Source: Serpens gallinarum
GTDB taxonomy: Bacteria; Pseudomonadota; Gammaproteobacteria; Pseudomonadales; Pseudomonadaceae
Direction: 5' to 3'
DNA: 64,000 nucleotides
Assembly: GCF_014836765.1 (NCBI RefSeq)
Contig: NZ_JACSQG010000004.1
Location: forward strand, 233,973-297,972
Part shown: positions 27,759-36,418 of the stretch, piece by piece
How the letters are laid out: each line of letters begins with the position of its first letter
Position numbering within the stretch: position 1 is the first letter of the stretch
The notes under the pieces: model-generated
Database searches by the model: none
Told to the model about the DNA's origin: nothing
Seen by the model: only the letters and a program-made list of their open reading frames with translations
Position numbers and translations under genes: made by a program

Positions 27759-28109
27759 ATGTCCGATCTGACCCAAGCCCATTGTGAAGCCTGCCGCGCC
27801 GACGCGCCCCACGTCTCCGAGGATGAACTGGCCAGCCTGCTCAAACAGATTCCCGACTGGAGCGTGGAAACCCGCGAGGGCGTCCTGCAGCTGGAAAAAA
27901 CCTTCACATTCAAGAACTTCCGCCAGGCTCTGGCCTTCACCCAGGCGGTCGGCGCAATCGCCGAAGCCGAAGGTCATCACCCTTCGCTGCTCACCGAATG
28001 GGGCAAGGTCACCGTCACTTGGTGGACGCACAAAATCCGTGGACTGCACCGCAACGACTTCATCATGGCGGCGCGCACCGATCAGGTAGCTGAACGCCCT
28101 GGTGTCTGA
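27759..28109 (+). CDS. phhB: Pterin-4a-carbinolamine dehydratase
   Basis: Regenerates the pterin cofactor used by PhhA. 116 residues, normal size; the active-site region is [17 protein letters not shown] with the conserved histidine pair, then [25 protein letters not shown] site precedes ATG 27759. It forms a two-gene unit with phhA. The aromatic aminotransferase phhC, which follows phhB in P. aeruginosa, is absent: the next gene is convergent arfB. Confidence 0.96.
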   Translation: MSDLTQAHCEACRADAPHVSEDELASLLKQIPDWSVETREGVLQLEKTFTFKNFRQALAFTQAVGAIAEAEGHHPSLLTEWGKVTVTWWTHKIRGLHRNDFIMAARTDQVAERPGV

Positions 28110-28130
28110 ACGGAACCGGCCGCGCGCTTG

Positions 28131-28544
28131 CTAGAAATCCACCTTACCGCGCCCGGCCTTGATCGTGGCGCGCTTGCTCTTGCCCTCCAGGCGACGCGTC
28201 TTCGAGCCGAGGGTGGGCTTGGTTGGCCGACGCGTCTTCTCCACCTTGGTCGCGCTGCGGATCAGCTCGGCCAAACGCGCCAAGGCATCGGCGCGGTTCT
28301 GTTCCTGGGTACGGAACTGCTGCGCCTTGATGACGATCACCCCGTCGGCGGTGATGCGGCTGTCGCGCAAGGCCAACAGCCGCTCCTTGTAGAACGCCGG
28401 CAATGACGAGGCGCGGATATCGAACCGCAGGTGCAGCGCACTTGAGACCTTGTTGACGTTCTGTCCACCCGCGCCCTGGGCACGAATGGCGGTCAGTTCG
28501 ATTTCGCTGTCAGGCAATTCGACGCTGTTGGAAATGTGCAACAT
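28131..28544 (-). CDS. arfB: ArfB, ribosome-rescue peptidyl-tRNA hydrolase
   Basis: Releases peptides from ribosomes stalled without a stop codon, using a release-factor-like GGQ loop. 137 residues; [14 protein letters not shown] has GGQ at 26-28. The C-terminal tail is very basic ([20 protein letters not shown]), as required to enter the mRNA channel. I start at ATG 28544 ([15 protein letters not shown]); an upstream in-frame start would add 21 residues that do not fit the family. Confidence 0.94.
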   Translation of the reverse strand: MLHISNSVELPDSEIELTAIRAQGAGGQNVNKVSSALHLRFDIRASSLPAFYKERLLALRDSRITADGVIVIKAQQFRTQEQNRADALARLAELIRSATKVEKTRRPTKPTLGSKTRRLEGKSKRATIKAGRGKVDF

Positions 28545-28677
28545 GGAAGTTCCGAGAAGCCAGGGCGGCGTGAGGATAACGCAGAACACCGTTGGTTTGA
28601 CCACCAACGCCAGCCAGCTGCTTTCCGACCAGTGTCATCACCGATCCATTCAACTCGCTCTAGTTTATTTATGCAGG

Positions 28678-28696
28678 CTCCTATTTATATAAGGAG
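28678..28696 (+). promoter_or_regulatory. Possible RNA thermometer over the hsp20 ribosome site
   Basis: CTCCT (28678-28682) can pair with AGGAG (28692-28696) of the AAGGAGG Shine-Dalgarno across an A/T-only 9-base loop, hiding the site at low temperature. The ATG is 8 bases further on. RNA thermometers of various types are known upstream of hsp20 genes; this one is short and not a clear ROSE element. Confidence 0.45.
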
Positions 28697-28705
28697 GATT
28701 TCGCC

Positions 28706-29248
28706 ATGAATGACACTGACAAATCCATGCAGGTCGATCAGCAGCGCGAGCGCTCTTCCAACATGCAGGAATCCGGGCGGCATCCCATCAGCCGCCTGCG
28801 CCGGCAGATCGACAACCTCTTCTCGGATTTCGGCCTGGGTTCGCCTATGTCGCCGTTCGGAAGCAGTGCTTTCGAGTCGCCTTTGTGGGGGGCGGAGACT
28901 GCGGCCAATCGCCTGATGCCCGCAGTGGATATCTCTGAGAAACAGGACGCCTTCGAAATCACCGCCGAATTACCGGGTCTGGAAGAAAAAGACCTCCAGA
29001 TAACACTGGCCAACGGCAACCTGACGATTCAAGGTGAGAAGAAGGCGCAATCGGAAGAAGACAACAAAAATTCCTATTACTCGGAACGCTACTACGGAAG
29101 CTTTCAGCGCAGCTTTTCACTGCCACAGGATGTGGACGCCGAGAAAATCGAGGCACGCTTCAACAATGGCGTGCTGACCCTTCACCTGCCGAGAAAGCCG
29201 GAAGCCATGCCGACGCAACGGCAGATTCCCATCTCCTCCGGCGGATAG
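28706..29248 (+). CDS. Small heat-shock protein, Hsp20/alpha-crystallin family
   Basis: ATP-independent holdase chaperone, 180 residues. The N-terminal arm has SRLRRQIDNLFSDFGLG; the alpha-crystallin domain runs from about residue 68 (LMPAVDISEKQDAFEITAEL) to 170 and includes GVLTLHLPRKPEA. It is the longer class A-like, HSP20-with-long-arm type and not IbpA. A perfect AAGGAGG lies 8 bases before ATG 28706, inside a possible thermometer. It appears to be monocistronic, ending in a strong hairpin. Confidence 0.94.
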   Translation: MNDTDKSMQVDQQRERSSNMQESGRHPISRLRRQIDNLFSDFGLGSPMSPFGSSAFESPLWGAETAANRLMPAVDISEKQDAFEITAELPGLEEKDLQITLANGNLTIQGEKKAQSEEDNKNSYYSERYYGSFQRSFSLPQDVDAEKIEARFNNGVLTLHLPRKPEAMPTQRQIPISSGG

Positions 29249-29256
29249 CCGGTTTC

Positions 29257-29289
29257 GATGGCGCGTTCGGTTTTACCGAATGCGCCATC
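29257..29289 (+). terminator. Terminator after hsp20
   Basis: GATGGCGC ... GCGCCATC stem with inner CGG/CCG pairing around TTTTA. It starts 8 bases after the hsp20 stop. No T-run follows. Confidence 0.65.
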
Positions 29290-29388
29290 CCTTGCCATCG
29301 CCACCCTGAAGGATTTGCTCAAGATTAATCACTGTTTCTTTTTCGCCTCTCGGGTAAGTTAACCACCCGTCCGTTACCCGGTACCCCC

Positions 29389-30426
29389 ATGGATTCCATC
29401 ACCCAGGCTGTGCTCGGTGCCAGCATTCAAGGCGCGATGCTCGGTCGTTGGCAGGGACGCAAGGCTCTGCTGTGTGGCGCCATGCTCGGCACGCTGCCGG
29501 ATCTGGATGTGGTCATCGACTACGGCGATGCCGTGGCGCAAATGACCTATCACCGCGGCTTCAGTCATTCGTTGTTCGTACTCAGCGGCGCAGCGCTTCT
29601 GTTGACCTGGCTGGTGCGACGCTGGCGACCGAATCCGGGCTATACCGGCGCGCGCATGCTGCTGACAATCTGGCTGATACTGGTCACGCATACCTTGCTG
29701 GACTCCTTCACCAGTTACGGCACCCAGCTGCTCTGGCCACTGACCTCGCCGCCGATTGCCTGGGCCAGCATCTTCATCATCGACCCGCTGTACACCCTGC
29801 CGCTGCTGGGCGCGGTGCTGGTCGGGGCGGTCATTGGGTTAGGCAACAAAGGCCTGCGTTGGCAATACGGTGCGCTGGGACTGTCGAGCCTGTACCTCGC
29901 CTTCACCCTAGCCGGTCAGCAAATGGCGGAACATCGGGTTCAGCAGGCGTTGACCCGCGACGGTATCCAGGCCGAGGCTATGTTCAGCACCCCGACACCG
30001 TTCAACAGCCTGCTCTGGCGGGTCATCGTGCTGGATGGCGAGCGGTACCACGAAGTCCTGGTCAGTTGGCTCGACCCCCAGCCGCCCGCGTTGCAGTCAT
30101 TGCCGCGCGGGCTCCACTGGCGTGAGTCGCTGCGTGACTCGCCTCAGCATGCCCGGCTGGAGTGGTTTTCCCGCGGCATCCTGCGCTATGACCGCATTGG
30201 CGATCAGCTGGTGGTAACCGATTTGCGCATGGGCATGGCCGGCTACCACCCTTTTCGCTTCCCCATGGCCGAATGGCGCGACGATCAATGGCAGCCGATT
30301 GCCTGGGTGGAGCGACGCCCCATGCAGCGCAGCGATACCGCCCGCCTGCTGACCCTCTGGCAGCGGATCTGGAACCCGCAAGAAAACGTGCCGGTGATGG
30401 CCTGGGCAGAGGAGTTGCGCCGGTAG
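29389..30426 (+). CDS. YdjM-like metal-dependent hydrolase family membrane protein
   Basis: 345-residue inner-membrane protein of the DUF457/YdjM family (LexA-regulated in E. coli). The conserved N-terminal motifs are MDSITQAVLGA, LGTLPDLDVVIDY and THTLLDSFTSYGTQLLWP, with histidine and aspartate residues resembling a metal site (YHRGFSHSLF). Four to five membrane helices span residues about 60-185; the C-terminal half (RYHEVLVSWLDPQPP onward) is soluble. Biological function is unknown. Confidence 0.85.
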   Translation: MDSITQAVLGASIQGAMLGRWQGRKALLCGAMLGTLPDLDVVIDYGDAVAQMTYHRGFSHSLFVLSGAALLLTWLVRRWRPNPGYTGARMLLTIWLILVTHTLLDSFTSYGTQLLWPLTSPPIAWASIFIIDPLYTLPLLGAVLVGAVIGLGNKGLRWQYGALGLSSLYLAFTLAGQQMAEHRVQQALTRDGIQAEAMFSTPTPFNSLLWRVIVLDGERYHEVLVSWLDPQPPALQSLPRGLHWRESLRDSPQHARLEWFSRGILRYDRIGDQLVVTDLRMGMAGYHPFRFPMAEWRDDQWQPIAWVERRPMQRSDTARLLTLWQRIWNPQENVPVMAWAEELRR

Positions 30427-30448
30427 TATCAAAGCGGAGCCGCAGCTG

Positions 30449-30530
30449 GCATAGGGCGGCGGCGCTCGTTGCAGGCGGAAGGGCTGGAAACCGGATGCTC
30501 GGCGAGCACCCCGCCGGCGGAGTATTCCGT
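30449..30530. repeat. Decayed copy of the RAYT-linked BIME unit
   Basis: CATAGGGCGGCGGCGCTCGTTGC followed by CGGCGAGCACCCCGCCGGCGG matches the left half of the units near 3066-4434. The right REP is lost. It lies downstream of the YdjM-like gene. Confidence 0.6.
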
Positions 30531-30577
30531 GCGGCAGGCTTACCTAACACCAAAATGGAAATAACCGACCCGAATAT

Positions 30578-30718
30578 GTAGGGGCGAATTTATTCGCCTG
30601 GCACCGATCCCTTCGATGACTGCGGGGCGACGACGAGCGATGTGGCTGAGATCCTATGTTGGTCGCGGCATCAGCGTGGACTGAAGGCCCTGCTCCAGGC
30701 GAATAAATTCGCCCCTAC
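30578..30718. repeat. Inverted REP pair, family 2
   Basis: GTAGGGGCGAATTTATTCGCC (30578-30598) and its inverse GGCGAATAAATTCGCCCCTAC (30698-30718) face each other across about 100 bases. This is a common Pseudomonas REP type, distinct in stem sequence from the RAYT-linked family but with the same GTAGG head. Confidence 0.85.
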
Positions 30719-30735
30719 CGGTTACGCACCAGCCC

Positions 30736-30834
30736 GTAGGGTGAATGTCGCTTTTTACCCCTCCAATACCGCTCGGTGGAGCGCCACCCGGTGGATCGCC
30801 ACCCGGTGGATCGGTGAAGCGCGATCCACCCTAC
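30736..30834. repeat. Inverted REP pair, family 3
   Basis: GTAGGGTGAATGTCGC... at 30736 faces the inverse GGTGAAGCGCGATCCACCCTAC ending at 30834. Between them are tandem 13-base copies of GCCACCCGGTGGATC, each a small palindrome. Confidence 0.78.
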
Positions 30835-30915
30835 ATTTCGCTGCCGCATCGCACCGTCACGGAGGACGGTTGAGCGCAGCGCTAGCCATCCGTTGTCGTC
30901 TCACCCTTCCACACG

Positions 30916-33225
30916 CTACGGCTGCCCTTCTGAATCCTCAGCCCCGCCCACCGCCACCGGCAACCAATCCTGCGCCACGCGCAGGTTGGCGCGACGGACA
31001 GCCTGTACGAAGCTGGCGAAGGGCCGGTCGGTGATACCGACCAGGCCTAAATGGCCATTTTCGCCATCCAGCAAGCGACCGGTCACGGGCTGGTCCAGAT
31101 ACTGGAACCAGTGAACGCCCACCAGGCTCGGTTCTTTCGTCGCCCGCTCGAGAAAATGTGCATAGGCCGAGCCCCGTGCTTCTTCGGTGGGGACTTCGAG
31201 CAACCCCGGCCAGAACGGGCCGCGATCTCGAGAGCCGAAACTGAACTCGCTGATCAGCACCGGCTTGTCCAGTGCCTGCAACGCGGCAAAATCATAGCCC
31301 TGCTGCGGCGCACGGGTGTAGACATTGAAACTCAGCACATCGCAGTACTGTGCGCAGGCCGCCAACGCCTCCGGCGTGCTGACCGCGAAACGCCCACCGA
31401 GCAACAGATGATTGGGCGCATGCCAGTCCAGCGCATCGGCGACGGTCTTGAAATAGGTGTCGGCGTACAGGCGCAGAAAGCGTTGAAAATCCTCTTCGAT
31501 GGCGGGAAATTCCGCGCTCGGCAACGGCGCCTCGAAGCCGGGATCTTCCATCAATTCCCAGGCTGGCAGTTCGATCCCCCACGCCTGGGCCAACCCTTGC
31601 TGGTTGCGGTACTTGTCGCGCAACAGCTTGAGGAAGGCTCGTTTAGCCGGCACATCCGTCGTCGCCCGCAACGTGCCATAGGCCAGCGCATAACGCGCAT
31701 GGGGATGTTCGCCGGGCGCGGCCCAGGCCAGTTCGTTGTCAGCGAAGAAGCCCAGCAGCCAGGAATCGTCCCGCCGGCCGCGCGCGGCAATGGCGATGTT
31801 GCGCTCGGCGGCCATGGCGAAACGTGGATCGAATGGATCGGGCATGGCGCCCCACCAGTCATGGCCAGTGGAGATGGTCGCGTAGTCGCCACCGATCAGC
31901 AAAGGCAGCGTATACGGCATGCGCTGCGGATCACGCAGCTCCGCGTCGCTCCAGTTGCCGATGCTGTTGAAACCCCAGGCCTTGAGGCGCTGCAGAGACT
32001 GCTCGGCCCATTGGCCGACGACCGCCTGGTTGCGCATCAGGATGCAGGCTTGTGCCTGTTCCGCGGTGATCTCGTTGAGTCTGACCGCCTCGTTAGCCGG
32101 GTCGCAGGGAGCACAGTCCGCCGTTTGCCGACAGGCCTGTTCGGCCCGTACCCGGTAGCGATTGGCGTTGTAGAAGTCGTACCAGTGGCCATGGTCGAAC
32201 TGCCGATTGCGGTTGGCGCCGATGTCGCTGCGGTTGTCCGACTCGCCATAAAAGGCCGCCAGGGCCTGGTCAGGCTCCGGCAGGTCGCGAAACATCGCCT
32301 CGCGCCCCTGCACATAGGTTTGGCTGTGCTGACGCGTCACCGCGTTGACGCCCAGGGAAAAGAACGGGTTGCCTTCGGGACTTTGCAGGTACCAGCGCCC
32401 GTCGACCTTCACTGTGGTGAAAAACCCCGTGGCCGGAAAGCTGATGCCACCCCGCAAGCCGCCAAAGCGATCCTGCTCGGGTAACTGCTCAAGCAAGGGG
32501 ACCAGGGCTTGGTCATCCTGGGCCACACTGTCGCGCAGTTGTTCATCGCTGCCGATCTTTTCCGGCCACTCGCCCCGAGTGAACTGCCCGTAGCCGTCGA
32601 CGATCCCCTCATACGCCGCTTGCAGCTGATCTTCCGTCGTCACGCCAAAATGGCCGAGCAGCACATGCTGCGGCACATCGGGATTATTCAATGAGAGGGT
32701 TACCGATTTGACTTGATCGACTTCGATCTCGCCGTCCACCGAGGTGGCCAGCAGCAGGCGATTGCCATCGCGCATCCATGGCATCGGCGGCGGGGCGCGC
32801 ATACCTTGCTGCAGAGACGAGGCGACACGCAGCGGCACCACCAAAGTTTGCGCTGGCCCGGCCGGCAGTGCCACCTGGGTGACCAGTGTCTTGGCATCCC
32901 CACTGTTGATACGCACATTCAGGGTCAGATCCCAGTCCATGGCATTCTGGATACGCAGCGTGATCGCCTGCGCCTGACTCCAGTCCCAGCTGCCGGACTG
33001 CGGTTCCATGCGCATGCGCGGCCGCTGCGCCGCATTGAAGCTGAGCCTGCGCAGCACCTGCCCCTCGGGCGTCGTTTCCGCAGTCAGCTCGGGAAACCAA
33101 GCATCCCGCGTACTGACCTGCACCACATCGATCGGCCGCACGAAGCTGAACAACGTCTGCTCGTCAGCCTTCAGTGGCATGGCCAGGCAACAGCTCACAA
33201 TCCATATAAAAAAGGCAGGCTTCAT
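30916..33225 (-). CDS. Secreted clan GH-A glycoside hydrolase, beta-agarase (GH50)-like
   Basis: 769 residues with a signal peptide (MKPAFFIWIVSCCLAMPLKA). An N-terminal beta-sandwich of about 200 residues precedes a TIM barrel that starts near VDGRWYLQSPEGNPFFSLGV. The acid/base glutamate is probably Glu498 in FFADNELAWAAP, and the nucleophile Glu660 in KPVLISEFSFGSR; this Asn-Glu/Glu pair is typical of clan GH-A. Overall organisation resembles GH50 agarases and related enzymes, but the substrate may be an exopolysaccharide. ATG 33225 follows GGGAG. No sugar-uptake genes are adjacent. Family assignment is from memory of motifs only. Confidence 0.75.
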   Translation of the reverse strand: MKPAFFIWIVSCCLAMPLKADEQTLFSFVRPIDVVQVSTRDAWFPELTAETTPEGQVLRRLSFNAAQRPRMRMEPQSGSWDWSQAQAITLRIQNAMDWDLTLNVRINSGDAKTLVTQVALPAGPAQTLVVPLRVASSLQQGMRAPPPMPWMRDGNRLLLATSVDGEIEVDQVKSVTLSLNNPDVPQHVLLGHFGVTTEDQLQAAYEGIVDGYGQFTRGEWPEKIGSDEQLRDSVAQDDQALVPLLEQLPEQDRFGGLRGGISFPATGFFTTVKVDGRWYLQSPEGNPFFSLGVNAVTRQHSQTYVQGREAMFRDLPEPDQALAAFYGESDNRSDIGANRNRQFDHGHWYDFYNANRYRVRAEQACRQTADCAPCDPANEAVRLNEITAEQAQACILMRNQAVVGQWAEQSLQRLKAWGFNSIGNWSDAELRDPQRMPYTLPLLIGGDYATISTGHDWWGAMPDPFDPRFAMAAERNIAIAARGRRDDSWLLGFFADNELAWAAPGEHPHARYALAYGTLRATTDVPAKRAFLKLLRDKYRNQQGLAQAWGIELPAWELMEDPGFEAPLPSAEFPAIEEDFQRFLRLYADTYFKTVADALDWHAPNHLLLGGRFAVSTPEALAACAQYCDVLSFNVYTRAPQQGYDFAALQALDKPVLISEFSFGSRDRGPFWPGLLEVPTEEARGSAYAHFLERATKEPSLVGVHWFQYLDQPVTGRLLDGENGHLGLVGITDRPFASFVQAVRRANLRVAQDWLPVAVGGAEDSEGQP

Positions 33226-33325
33226 CGCAACGGCTCCCTGACACACCGGCAATAGACCACGCCGCGTTCCAAAAGATGCTAGCCGGCTTAGAATGCAAGC
33301 CAGTTCCTTCTTCGGAGTATTCCCC

Positions 33326-34048
33326 ATGCCTGTTGCCCGTCTCGGTCTGCTTCCCGCTGTCATTCTAGGTGCCGCCCTCGCGTTCGCCGGCTGGTCGGTG
33401 GGTCAAGGGGTGGAACGCTTCCGCATGGCCGACCGCACGGTAACGGTCAAGGGCCTGGCGGAAATGGATGTGAAAAGCGATTTCGCCATCTGGACCCTGG
33501 CGTTCCGTCGCGGCGGCAATGCCTTCGATGAGGTGCAGCGCCAGCTCAGCGCAGACCGTGAGCAGGTGGTGGCCTTCCTGGCCGCGCAAGGCTTCAACCC
33601 CGATGAAATCGAAACCCGGCCCTTACAGGTCCAGGACCTGCTGGCTCGCGAATGGGGCAACAGCAATGTCGCCCTGCGCTTTACCGGGCTGGGCCAAGTG
33701 GTGGTCAAGACCCCGCGCGTCGACCTGGTGGCCAAGGCCGCCAATGCCAGCGATCCGCTGATCCAGGCCGGCGTGCAGCTCGACAACCAGGACGGCTACG
33801 GCGGACCGCGCTATCAGTTGCGCGGCTTCAATGATGTAAAGCCGCAGCTGCTTGAAGACGCCACGCGCAATGCTCGCGAACAGGCGGCCAAGTTCGCCGC
33901 CGATGCCGGCGCCACCCTCGGCGGGTTGAAAAATGCCAATCAGGGTGTGATCAGCGTAAACAGTGACGACGGCGGCGACATGGACAGCTCACGCACCATC
34001 GGTAAGCGCCTGCGGGTGGTCAGCACCTTTCAGTTCGGCCTGGAGTGA
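33326..34048 (+). CDS. SIMPL (DUF541) domain protein
   Basis: 240 residues. An N-terminal signal anchor (LGLLPAVILGAALAFAGWSVG) is followed by a periplasmic SIMPL domain, with the repeated strand-helix pattern starting at DRTVTVKGLAEMDVKSDFAIW. Members are often linked to oxidative stress tolerance. ATG 33326 (MPVARLGLLP) follows CGGAG; a longer in-frame start at 33293 overlaps the divergent glycosidase promoter and is less likely. Confidence 0.88.
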   Translation: MPVARLGLLPAVILGAALAFAGWSVGQGVERFRMADRTVTVKGLAEMDVKSDFAIWTLAFRRGGNAFDEVQRQLSADREQVVAFLAAQGFNPDEIETRPLQVQDLLAREWGNSNVALRFTGLGQVVVKTPRVDLVAKAANASDPLIQAGVQLDNQDGYGGPRYQLRGFNDVKPQLLEDATRNAREQAAKFAADAGATLGGLKNANQGVISVNSDDGGDMDSSRTIGKRLRVVSTFQFGLE

Positions 34049-34094
34049 TCGCACCTGCGATCCAACCGCCCCTTTTACCTAACGAGGCTACCTG

Positions 34095-34748
34095 ATGACC
34101 CTGGCCATTTTTGACCTGGATGAAACCCTGATCGATGGTGACTGTGCCAGCCTGTGGAGCCGGGAGATGGCCCGTCTGCAGTGGGTGGATGGCGAATCCT
34201 TCCTGCACCAGGAAAGTGCGCTGATGGCCGAATACGCGTTCGGCCGTCTGGACATGGAAGACTACATGGCGTTCAGCCTGGCGCCGCTGGTGGGCCGCAC
34301 CCGGGAAGAAGTGGAGTATGTGGTCGAGCCCTTCGTGGAGAACATCATCGAGCCGCTGATCTACAGCGACGCCATGCGCTGCGTGGCCGAACACCGCGCT
34401 CGCGGCGAGCGCATCCTGGTGATCTCCGCCTCGCCACAATTTCTGGTCAGCGCCATTGCCGAACGGCTGGGCATCGACGATGTGCTGGCCATTGACGTTG
34501 AAGAACAGCACGGCTTTTTCAGTGGCCGTACCCAGGGCGTGCTCACGTACCGCGAGGGCAAGGTGCAACGCCTGGAAGACTGGCTGGTCGAACAGGGCGA
34601 AACGCTGCAAGGCGCCTCGTTCTATTCCGACTCAGCCAACGACCTGCCGCTGCTGACCCGCGTCGCCCATCCGCGCGTGATCAATCCTGACCCACGCCTG
34701 CGTGAATTCGCCGAACAGGCGGGCTGGCCGATTTTGCATTGGCAGTGA
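34095..34748 (+). CDS. HAD-IB family phosphatase, SerB-like
   Basis: 217 residues. HAD motif I is FDLDETLIDGD (Asp7 nucleophile, Asp9), motif II VISAS, motif III the lysine in REGKVQRL, and motif IV FYSDSANDLPLL. The cap helix insertion and length match the HAD-IB group of phosphoserine phosphatase relatives. The true substrate is uncertain: a similar protein in other bacteria is a histidinol-phosphatase or a general small-molecule phosphatase. Confidence 0.87.
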   Translation: MTLAIFDLDETLIDGDCASLWSREMARLQWVDGESFLHQESALMAEYAFGRLDMEDYMAFSLAPLVGRTREEVEYVVEPFVENIIEPLIYSDAMRCVAEHRARGERILVISASPQFLVSAIAERLGIDDVLAIDVEEQHGFFSGRTQGVLTYREGKVQRLEDWLVEQGETLQGASFYSDSANDLPLLTRVAHPRVINPDPRLREFAEQAGWPILHWQ

Positions 34749-34866
34749 CGCCGTTCTGTCGACCGAACGCCTCCCTTCCCTGCCTGATAACGCCACCTGC
34801 GTGGAGGTGCCAGAGCGGCCTCTGAATGCCAGACTGAGAGTAGATCCACTGCGCAGGTGATTCATC

Positions 34867-35256
34867 ATGCTCTCGACCGCTCCTGTCACCCTCATGTTGC
34901 CGGTGATCGATTTGCACCGCGCCAGGGATTTCTATGAACACACGCTGGGCCTCAGGCCCGAGGGTCAGCGCCCGGACGGGAAATTCGTCTACGCCGCCGG
35001 CAGCGGTACACGGATTGCCTTGTTCCCCAAGGAAGGCGGCACCAAGGCCGACCACACGGCACTCAGCTTCGAGGTCGCCAATCTCGAAAGCGCGCTGCAA
35101 AACCTGCAACAGGCCGGTGTGCTATTTGAGGACTACGACCTTCCCGGGCTGAAAACCGTCAATCACATCTGCGTGCTCGGTTCGGAAAAAGCCGCCTGGT
35201 TCAAGGATACGGAAGGCAATTACCTGTGCATCCATGAAGATGTTTCGACGCCCTAG
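34867..35256 (+). CDS. VOC superfamily (glyoxalase/bleomycin-resistance fold) protein
   Basis: 129 residues with the paired beta-alpha-beta modules of the vicinal oxygen chelate fold: PVTLMLPVIDLHRARDFYEH opens the first and DHTALSFEVANLESALQNL the second. The terminal strand holds FKDTEGNYLCIHE with a glutamate typical of a metal site. It could be a dioxygenase, isomerase or binding protein; no neighbour narrows it. Confidence 0.85.
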   Translation: MLSTAPVTLMLPVIDLHRARDFYEHTLGLRPEGQRPDGKFVYAAGSGTRIALFPKEGGTKADHTALSFEVANLESALQNLQQAGVLFEDYDLPGLKTVNHICVLGSEKAAWFKDTEGNYLCIHEDVSTP

Positions 35257-35295
35257 GTGCGCTGTACGCCGGATCTAGGCTTCAGGGAGCGGATT

Positions 35296-35328
35296 AGCGG
35301 CGCGGCCGTGTGGACACGGTGCGCCGCT
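35296..35328. terminator. Bidirectional terminator
   Basis: AGCGGCGC ... GCGCCGCT outside and CCGTGT/ACACGG inside, with ATT flanks. It separates convergent genes (VOC protein and quinone oxidoreductase). Confidence 0.75.
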
Positions 35329-35351
35329 ATTCCATGCACTCACTCGCGAAC

Positions 35352-36314
35352 TCAGCTCAAGCTTTCGTCGATCACCAGCACGATCTTGCCGTTCACCTGG
35401 TTGCTTTCCAGCTCGGCGAACGCCGCGTCGACATCCTGAGCGGCAAAGGTACGCTCCAGCTGCGGTTTCAGGCGGCCCTCGCCAAACAGCGGCCACACCT
35501 GCTGGCGCAGCTCACGGATCAGATCGGACTTGAAGGCATCGTCGCGGTTACGCAGCGTCGAGCCGGTCAGTTGCACGCGCTTGGCCAGCAGCTTGGCCAG
35601 GTCGAGCTCAGCGCGTCGGCCGCCCATCATGGCGATGATCACCCAGCGGCCGTCACGGGCCATGACATCCAGATTGAGCGGCGCATAGCTGGCACCCACC
35701 GGATCGAGAATGACATCGAAGGGCGCGTGGTCGCGCAGCGCTTCCAGATTCTCGCCGCGCAGCACGCCACCGCGGGCACCCAGGGATTCGCAATAGGCCA
35801 GGCGCTCGGCGGAACCGACACTGACCCAGCACGAATTGCCGAATGCCTTGCACAACTGGATCGCCGCCGAGCCAACCCCGCCGGCACCGGCATGCACCAG
35901 CACTTTTTCGCCCGGCTGCAGGCGCGCAAGCTGAAACAGGTTGAGCCAGGCGGTGGCGTATACCTCCGGCAGCGCCGCCGCTTCAACGAGGCTCAGGCCA
36001 TCCGGCACCGGCAGCACGTGACCGGCATCGACCACCACCTCCTCGGCCATGCCACCGCCCGCCAGCAACGCGCACACTCGGTCGCCGACTTGCCAGGTAC
36101 TGCCTGGGCCGACTTCACTGACCACGCCGGCGCACTCCAGCCCCAGCACATCGGTAACGCCCGGCGGTGGCGGATAATGCCCGGCGCGTTGCAGCAGATC
36201 GGCGCGGTTGAGACCGGCCGCCGCCACCTGGATGCGAATCTGGCCAGCGTCACAGAGTTCACGGCTCCGTTCTGCCCACTCCACACGTCCTTCGATACCT
36301 TGCAATGCCTTCAC
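35352..36314 (-). CDS. NAD(P)H-quinone oxidoreductase, zinc-type alcohol dehydrogenase family
   Basis: 320-residue medium-chain reductase of the Qor/PIG3 type, which reduces quinones with NADPH and lacks the structural zinc lobe. Features: LNRADLLQRAGHYPPPPGV near the N-terminus, GLECAGVVSEVG, and the nucleotide-binding VLVHAGAGGVGSAAIQ. Start codon is GTG at 36314 (VKALQGIEGR), 5 bases after TGGAGG, and diverges from prc. Confidence 0.9.
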   Translation of the reverse strand: MKALQGIEGRVEWAERSRELCDAGQIRIQVAAAGLNRADLLQRAGHYPPPPGVTDVLGLECAGVVSEVGPGSTWQVGDRVCALLAGGGMAEEVVVDAGHVLPVPDGLSLVEAAALPEVYATAWLNLFQLARLQPGEKVLVHAGAGGVGSAAIQLCKAFGNSCWVSVGSAERLAYCESLGARGGVLRGENLEALRDHAPFDVILDPVGASYAPLNLDVMARDGRWVIIAMMGGRRAELDLAKLLAKRVQLTGSTLRNRDDAFKSDLIRELRQQVWPLFGEGRLKPQLERTFAAQDVDAAFAELESNQVNGKIVLVIDESLS

Positions 36315-36418
36315 GCTGCCTCCATAGTGAGTTTCTGAATCGAGCCCGGATTGACCGGGCTTTTGCGTTATGCCGCCGACCCCCTCGCGGAGCCCGGCGC
36401 CCAGACAGACGGCCTACT

